Assembly (NCBI GenBank): GCA_031002005.1
Contig: CM061921.1
Location: 145,237,283 to 145,301,282, forward strand
From: Vandiemenella viatica
Taxonomy: Eukaryota > Arthropoda > Insecta > Orthoptera > Morabidae
Length of the DNA stretch: 64,000 bases
Direction of reading: 5' to 3'
Below the pieces are notes generated by a model. The model saw only the letters and a list, made by a program, of their open reading frames with translations, made no database searches and was not told the DNA's origin. The translations under genes and the position numbers were made by a program. Positions 57,723 through 64,000 of the stretch are shown piece after piece (positions within the stretch are counted from its first letter, which is position 1; every line of letters begins with the position of its first letter).

Positions 57723-58776
57723 CCCTGTAAAAACTGAAAAGGTGATCCTCGTATTGTAAAAACATATCTCATCAGCTATCCCTGCAGTCTTCTCCCATCT
57801 GCAGAATAACCATACATCACCTGTGAAGATTTCATTGCAATCATATGCTGGGAAAGTCATCATTCATAAAAGGGAGGATTATTATATATTTATTGTGGTT
57901 TCATCATTTGTATTGGTCTGAAATATAAACTGCACATACAATAATGAGACCAAAGTTAATAACTACACTGGGGTTCACAATAAATACCTTTAATTCCTCT
58001 GACATTAATTATTTTTATACAAGAAAATATTACTTTTAGCTAGAGGGTTATAAGGGACAGAATTAGACAGCCTGACTATTAACATGTTCACATTTCAAAA
58101 AAAAAGATGGAAACAAAAATGAAATAAAGACAAATTATATGTTGTATTATTAAGTTACTGCTTATTATTTAAAATATAACTGAGCAAAAATAACTAAAAA
58201 ACTCTCTGGTCTGACAGCAACACAACAAAAAAACTTGGAAGAAACGAAGTAATTTACTTACACAACTATCAAGCCAATAACAAAGGTTAACGAAATAAAA
58301 ATACCAGAAAGATGGAGTGTTAGGAGTTTATGAAATTTTTATAAGACATCATGTTAGCAAAAGGCAGAACAGATGGGAACAAAGGCTCACCATGTAGCTA
58401 GGTGGATGCGGGGAAGGCAAAAAAAAGGAGCATCATTATTCATAAACTTGCTGACTCATCATATATACAAAGAGGCCATTTTGCTCTTCCTAGTCAGACA
58501 TTGACTTTGTTGTGGCACCTTATTTGCCTATTACTTACTATAATGAAGATAGAACAAAATTTCTCTACACAATATTATCTAAGCTATACAACAGTATTTA
58601 GCTAAAATAGCAGTGATTGATTAATATAGTTACTTCAAAATTCAAAGCAAGTAACTTGTGAAAAATTATTTCAAAAATACATTATAATTTATTATTTATG
58701 GAATGTGAAGTTCAAATTTCAACTAAATAAATTTAACGATAGAGGTTTTATTATAACAATAACAAAAAATGATTAC
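57723..58776 (-). other. PPM1D intron, nothing recognised
   Basis: This is AT-rich intron sequence between the SINE and exon 58777-58905, without recognised repeats or RNA genes. Confidence 0.5.
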
Positions 58777-58905
58777 GTCATGTCGAGGAGGTCCCGGAGG
58801 GTCCAAAATGAGGGTTATAACACTTGTATTGTCGGCACGTAGCCGATTTTCTGCATATGTCTGTATTGCAAGAGATACAAGTTTCTGTGATGGATTTATC
58901 CATAC
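58777..58905 (-). CDS. PPM1D: PPM1D exon, end of PP2C phosphatase domain
   Basis: This minus-strand exon of 43 codons, phase 0, lies between TTGCAG and GTAATC. It reads VWINPSQKLVSLAIQT, then YAENRLRADNTSVITLILDP and PGPPRHD. RADNTS is the conserved metal-binding DNxS motif near the end of PP2C (PPM) domains; its Asp binds a catalytic Mn/Mg ion. In PPM1D this follows the region matched by the exon at 63060-63271. Confidence 0.93.
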
Positions 58906-60729
58906 CTGCAATGTAAAATAAACAAAGTCAGAGTAATATTTGTGTTTTTTATTATTTGTTAACATTAAGTTTAATATACCCAAGTATCAACAATACTATA
59001 TTGTCCCACAGGCAATTTATACTTTATCGCCCATTAAAGCTGAGGTGCAGCTAATTATGCTGACTGATATAACTATCTACTGATTTCAAACAAATGTAAG
59101 AGAAATTAATCCCATTACTTATATAAGCTCAAAGCAGTGGGCAATAAGAAGATTTAATTAAAAATTGTAAGACTGACACTGGTAACCGTCAGTGTGGTAA
59201 CACGCATTACAATGACACTACATTGGATCAGGGAGGTAGAATGGGAGTAGGTTCGAGTCCTAGACCCTGTGCACCTTCCTGATAGCAACTTCTGGTAGTT
59301 TTGGATAAGGCAATTTCTTTCAAAAGTTTGCTGCTCCAGTCACTGGTTCAAACCCCGGTATGTGCAGGAATTTTTAAGACTTGTGTTTGAACATTTGAGC
59401 TATGCGATGTCGTTCTGCAGTTCGAATTCCAGGTTAAACTGTAGGTCCCAGAGGAAAGGAACTGGTCATCCTACCTCTGATTCAATGGCTTAGTATGCTA
59501 CTTTGGGAGGATCAAACCAATCTTCAGGTTGTGGACTAAGTTAGTTTTTTTTCTTCTAAAATGTGGCATGCATAATGGCAAAGTCACCAAATTAAAAAAA
59601 AATTAATAATCCATAACACAGAGAGAAAGAATTCCATTTCAGAAAGTGAACAGACACTAAAAATTCCTCATAAAAGTTTCTTGTTGCCAAACAACAATGA
59701 GAACTGACTCTATTTATACAAGAACTGTTTTTGTTGGATTTCATTCCTTTTTGTAAATTGATCACTCATTCTGAGTCGTCACTCAAATGTATGATCCACT
59801 TGAAAATCCGTGAACAGTTTATAATTCAAGTCACATCAATATGCGTGTGTACAATAACAACAATGCGTATGCTCTCTGAAAACAATGGGTGCATGTCCTG
59901 GGCAATTGATGCCAATCACTATGGATTTAACTGCCATCATAAGTCATTTTCAAGTAACTTTCAAAATAAGCAAAGAACTACAGTGGAAATGCCCATTGGC
60001 TCTTCACCAAACTGGGAAGTACAGTGAACACTGAATTACTTTAGGAGGTGTGGCCCCAGCAAATACCACTCTATCAGGGTAGGGTCTTATACTTAAGGCT
60101 GATATAGAATGCAAATGTGGAACAACGAAAACTATGTAACACCTGCCCAAATTGTCCTTTCCACCTGTACCCCCAATGACCTATGTACTCACAAGAAAGA
60201 CTCATTTGACGTAGTTTAATACTGGGCTTAGAAACTACTTCCAGACACAAAAAAGTAAAGTAATGTGTTTGCTAAGATTGGTTATATCTATGTATAATAG
60301 AAATTTGAGGCATATAGCATCACCCAGACTGAAGAAATTGAGGTACAAAATTGGCCCAAATCACTTCAAGAAAAGAATAGGCAGTGCCACTATTGATACA
60401 ACTTTGCAGGTACAAGGCTATGAATAAATGAAAATTCTTGATAAATGGTAGAGGGGACGGAAAGAACTGTGAGGTGAGGAAATATAATTAAGTACAAAAA
60501 TAATAACCCTTGAAAAAGTCTCAGCAAAACAAATGAACTGTCTAGGATAAAATATGTTACAGCATAAAGCTGTTTTTGTCATAAGAACGTGAGGCACCCA
60601 TTAAATTTTACATCACCTTATTAGTAACTATAAAAGATACTACAGTTGTAATTATTAGTTAAGAAGAAGGTTGACAGGTGATACCAGTTGGAATTAAATT
60701 GTGTTTGGGTGCAATCATCGCAAATGTTA
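58906..60729 (-). other. PPM1D intron with SINE-like tRNA-type segments
   Basis: This is intron sequence. A segment at about 59190-59545 has two B-box-like blocks (GGTTCGAGTCC and AGTTCGAATTCC) and may be one or two old tRNA-type SINEs of a family different from the GGGTTTTCCATGG one. The rest is AT-rich. Confidence 0.5.
59190..59545 (+). repeat. Possible tRNA-type SINE, second family
   Basis: GGTTCGAGTCCTAGACCC near 59250, GGTTCAAACCCCGG near 59343 and AGTTCGAATTCCAGG near 59419 look like RNA polymerase III B boxes, and GGGAGG precedes the first. It ends near a T/A-rich run at 59540-59560. No second copy in the window confirms it. Confidence 0.4.
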
Positions 60730-62184
60730 CAGGGGATACGGAATCGGATTTTGGGTAAAAAAAAAAATCGATTTTCGTTTTATTGGCTTAATATATTTCG
60801 CCAAGTTTCCTCTTTAAAATGACATATCATACATGGCTTTACTAGAATTATAACTATTTTATTTTTATAGATTTGTGAGATCGGGTATTGCGCTTTTGTT
60901 ATGCACTTCTCTCATGGCTGACCATAAACTTTTTGGCAGTATATTCATGTGACATGATTTCAAATATCCTGCTTTCCAGCGATTCTTTACACACTATTTG
61001 TCCAAAAATGTTTGTCTCTGGTTACTCTTTGACTTTGGATTGTTTCTAAACAGTGTGCTATACAAAAGTTGTGTCAAGTTTTTTCGTATTTAGTGCTTCA
61101 TTTTCTGTAGTGAAAATACCTTGAGCTAGGGTAAAAGTGTTTAAAAGGCATGTGAACTGGTAAAAGAACAGAAATGATGATTCACTAACAAAGCAAAGAA
61201 GCTCTTCATCAACATTGCTGGAAAATGTGAGTCCAGGGGCTACAAGGGCTTCGTATTTCCACACCGCATCCACAGATGAGCATTTGGATTATGGTTTGTG
61301 CCCCAAAGTGAAAAGAACTGGTTTAAAGACAATAGGATACTAACAATTGGAGATAAATACACTCACCACCACAGTCTACCATCAGCCATCATGGAAGAAA
61401 TAAAGCCCATCTTCAGAGATCTGGCTGACAGAAGTCTTCTGATGAAATGTCTTCATGGAACCCCAATGAGTGTTTGAACAGTGTGATACAGCATCGTCTC
61501 CCGAAAACAGTGTTTGTTTGAATTAATACACTACATTTTGGAGTGCATGATGCTGTGGCAACCTTCAATCTTGGTAATATTACTAAATGCCAGGTCCTTG
61601 AAAAGTTGGGTTTGTGTGTTGCTTCCCGCACAGTATGTGATATGTTGACTTTAGGTCGGCACAGAATAAGGCGCGCAGACAATATAATCAAGGCATTAGT
61701 GGAAAAAATAAGACAGGTGCAGAGGGATGCCAAAAGAAGACTTGAAGATGGTTATTAAGACTGAAAGGGGTATTAACTATGGATCAGGAATGTTTTAATC
61801 TTCTTTCTCCGTTTCCCGTAAGTTTACTTTTTACTTCTTCTAGGAACATTATCTTAGGTACTGGTGAACCTAGAAGTCTGAAATTTTTATGACATAGTCA
61901 CATGGGTTTCTTTTACATACAGAAACAATGATTTTTTAATAACATGATTTACAAGAGATGATAATCTAGAGAAAAGAGATGGAAAAAATTTACTTTAAGG
62001 TTAATATAAAATATCTCTGTAAGTAAATACTTTGACAAAAAAACTGTTATTTCAGTATCGTTAAAACATATCAATGCACATAAAGTAAAAATTTTATCTC
62101 TCTAGCTCCAGCAGTTTGTGAGAAAATGTTCCCTATAGTGGGCATAATTTAACATTGCGGGGATAGGCGATTCCGTATCCCCTT
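60730..62184 (+). mobile_element. Mutator-like DNA element, deleted copy
   Basis: The left end CAGGGGATACGGAATCG and inverted right end CAAGGGGATACGGAATCG form terminal repeats 1.45 kb apart. Inside lies the C-terminal half of a Mutator-like transposase (61240-61757). No clear target duplication was visible; Mutator-type elements usually leave 8-10 bp. Confidence 0.75.
61240..61757 (+). pseudogene. Mutator-like transposase C-terminal relic
   Basis: In + frames the order is DYGLCP, HSLPSAIMEEIKPIFRDL, MKCLHG, then after a frameshift NPNECLNSVIQHRLPKTVFV, a stop, LHFGVHDAVATFNLGNITKC and RIRRADNIIKALVEKIRQVQ with a basic end. This matches the arthropod Mutator-like family, whose proteins carry CLHGKTQNxNE and PKTVFVG. 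One frameshift and one TGA are visible, and the N-terminal half is absent. Confidence 0.75.
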
Positions 62185-62290
62185 GTAGAGATTTTCTAGG
62201 TCATGTCATCATAACTAGCTTAAACTGTACATTGTGATATCTTCTTTAATTGATGATTAAATTTTTACTTTTCGTAATAACTTTTGAGAG

Positions 62291-62432
62291 TGCCATCAGA
62301 ATGTATTCTGAAGTATGGTTCTAATAATATTGTTGTTGATGTTTCCTCTTCAAATAACAAATGCCATCAGAAAGTATTCTGAAGTATGGTTCTAATAATA
62401 TTGTTGTTGATGTTTGCTCTTCAAATAACAAA
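62291..62432 (+). repeat. 71-bp tandem duplication
   Basis: TGCCATCAGAATGTATTCTG through CTTCAAATAACAAA (62291-62361) is repeated immediately (62362-62432) with two differences seen by eye. It lies in a PPM1D intron and is recent. Confidence 0.95.
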
Positions 62433-63059
62433 TATTTGATCTTCTCTTGATTTTCTTTTTTAAATTTAAATAAATAAAAAGCATATTATAATTGCAAGTT
62501 AGAATGGAAACTCAAACCCAGTATTATTTTAAATAAGGAAGGACAGGGAAAATAACCCACCACTTACTATTACATATTATTTTAGCACTCCTATTCATTA
62601 AGACAATAGTGAATGTGTCCTGTTTAGGATCTGCTGTGTTCAAGGTTAATAATAGAATTAAGTGCTGAGACCCACATCGGCAAAAGCAAGTTTACTAATG
62701 CATTTGAAGCATCCTTTTTCAATATTACTGTCCACCAACTAATCAAAAATAAAGTAATTCATACACCTGCATTGTAGTCTTACAAGCAGCAAACTTGTAA
62801 AAAAACTTTGCTTAATTATATAACAGTTTTGAGTAGTTATTTAAGTTTGAGAAATAAATTAAGTGAAATAATTCATTATTTTTTAATTATGTTCATATAC
62901 TCTTAGTGCTATAGCTCATGTTCAGACTAATATGCAGCTGTGTCTTGTTTCTGGAATACAAAAATTGTCTTCGATTAAAAATGTTCAGAAATCAGGGTTT
63001 CTCTTACTCAGGACTATTTGAGAAATGATCAATATGCAATAAAAAAAAATGTCACTCAC

Positions 63060-63271
63060 CCTTTCTTCATCTCCTTTCGGATGTGAACTATTACGGAACT
63101 CGGTGACCTGAATTACTGCAACAGCTGCAGAAGGAGTTATCACATTCCATAACCCATCTGTACCAAAAATCAAGCACTTATGCTGACTTACGTCAAGTTT
63201 TAAAACATGTGTATCTGGTTCAGGTGAAACAATGTAGGTATTTGATATTGCATTAAAGCTCCATAAATCAC
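63060..63271 (-). CDS. PPM1D: PPM1D exon, PP2C catalytic core
   Basis: This minus-strand exon runs from 63271 (after CTTACAG) to 63060 (before GTGAGT). It reads GDLWSFNAISNTYIVSPEPD, then KLDVSQHKCLIFGTDGLWNV and a PSAAVAVIQV helix. SPEPD and F-GTDGLWN are PP2C motifs; the Asp of GTDG is a metal ligand. GDLWS..SPEPDT is specific to the PPM1D branch, which dephosphorylates p53/ATM-pathway targets in the nucleus in animals. Earlier exons, including the first catalytic Asp motifs, lie beyond 64000. Confidence 0.95.
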
Positions 63272-63744
63272 CTGTAAGAAGGAAAATCTTGTTAAAGTCT
63301 TCTAGTACTAAATCGTAAAATAACTACTAGCTCCCTAAATCTTCTCCTCGCACTGTAACCCATAATTTTGGTAGAGGCAGGATGTCAATTCCTTTAACCC
63401 TTTCCTCCCTGACGGTACTTAAGTACCACTGTATTTACCACCATATAATTTGACGATACCAGTGTCCACTGCATCGATAAGCCTGTTGATGTATTGTTGT
63501 ATGATTAAGTCAGACAATGACAACATTTATTTTTAAATTTCTGCGTGAAATTGCCGAAAAATTAATTTTCTAAGTTTTCAGCATACAGACCAAAAAAACA
63601 AGTGGTGCATTACAATGAATACAATGTAAGATTTGGAAACTGTCCCTAAATTGTAAAAATCTGATGAAGATGTGAAGTATGTAGAACGAAGAAAATACAG
63701 TAAAAACATCATTCCAAATGTTGCACTACAATTTCTTTTGTGTC

Positions 63745-63965
63745 TGAATGAGCAAAAAGAATTGTTTTTTTTTTAATATCAGGGGTAAATATTTCATACC
63801 AATGTGAACATAATTGATTTCTATATAATTACGAAGTCTTTCTCGGCGTTGACAATACAAGTAATGCTCTCGGGTGACTAGCCGAGTTATAGAAGTGTTA
63901 TAATAGTCACACAATATTTCGGCACTCTGAATCGTTGGCGCCATCTTCCGGTGAAGTGAGGTCAG
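63745..63965 (-). repeat. Retroelement-like fragment with A-rich tail
   Basis: On minus, GAAGATGGCGCCAACG, GAGTGCCGAAATATTGTGTG, CTCGGCTAGTCACCCGAGAG and a final A-run (T run at 63764-63774 on +) look like the 3' part of a retroelement of a type common in insects, with GCC...GGC-GAAA resembling the structured UTR of Penelope-like elements. No second copy in the window confirms it. Confidence 0.4.
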
Positions 63966-64000
63966 GAACATGCGAAGCTGCTGAGCTGGACCAGATTCCC

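Overview
The window looks like nuclear DNA of an insect. It is AT-rich, has multi-kilobase introns with GT/AG borders, and carries two recognisable animal genes embedded in transposable-element debris: tRNA-type SINEs, an RTE-like LINE, a Penelope-like element, hAT, Tc1/mariner-IS630, Mutator-like and Harbinger-like DNA elements, MITEs and Helitron ends. The SINE core and the mariner remnant resemble ones I associate with polyneopteran insects (cockroach, termite, orthopteran, stick insect), but that placement is a low-confidence inference. No bacterial or phage genes, tRNA genes or CRISPR arrays were seen.

Left part, 1-21060 (+ strand): exons of LZTR1 (Kelch-BTB-BACK adaptor of a CUL3 ubiquitin ligase) at 713-894, 3090-3200, 13947-14147, 19661-19839, 19944-20228 and 20463-20597. 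Four of the six recognised exons carry an in-frame stop, one acceptor is missing and the middle exons are absent. I read it as an intron-bearing (unprocessed) pseudogene. Its introns are nested insertions. The largest is a 9.1-kb hAT element (4621-13708, 8-bp target duplication) that holds Helitron-type repeat units, one of which holds a 5'-truncated RTE-like LINE with a long open frame (9271-11741). Another intron holds an IS630-type transposase relic split by a 0.94-kb Harbinger-like element (14887-15826), then a Penelope-like element (about 17200-19105) with a YVDD reverse transcriptase, a GIY-YIG endonuclease, a hammerhead-ribozyme-like motif and a 5S-rRNA-like segment.

Middle part, 21060-42466: mostly gene-poor DNA with a Helitron end, SINE, MITEs and unclassified dispersed repeats. 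One short CpG-rich stretch lies at 33405-33560.

Right part, 42467-64000 (- strand): the 3' half of PPM1D (Wip1, a PP2C-family Ser/Thr phosphatase), with exons at 63060-63271, 58777-58905, 56299-56588, 48767-49070, 44811-45035 and 42467-42892; the 5' exons lie beyond the right edge. All phases fit and no stop interrupts it. The standout feature is a tandem segmental duplication inside this gene. Its breakpoints fell within two coding exons and made a new in-frame chimeric exon (44811-45035). By hand count the duplicated coding copies differ more than the duplicated introns around them. The introns hold a second hAT element (51320-55182, perfect 8-bp target duplication) with two further insertions inside it, a mariner relic, a Mutator-like relic with matching ends, SINEs and small tandem duplications.

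Three insertions (the 9.1-kb hAT, the LINE, and the 1.8-kb insert at 46123-47910) have an uninterrupted sister copy of their target site in this same window, so their boundaries can be read directly.
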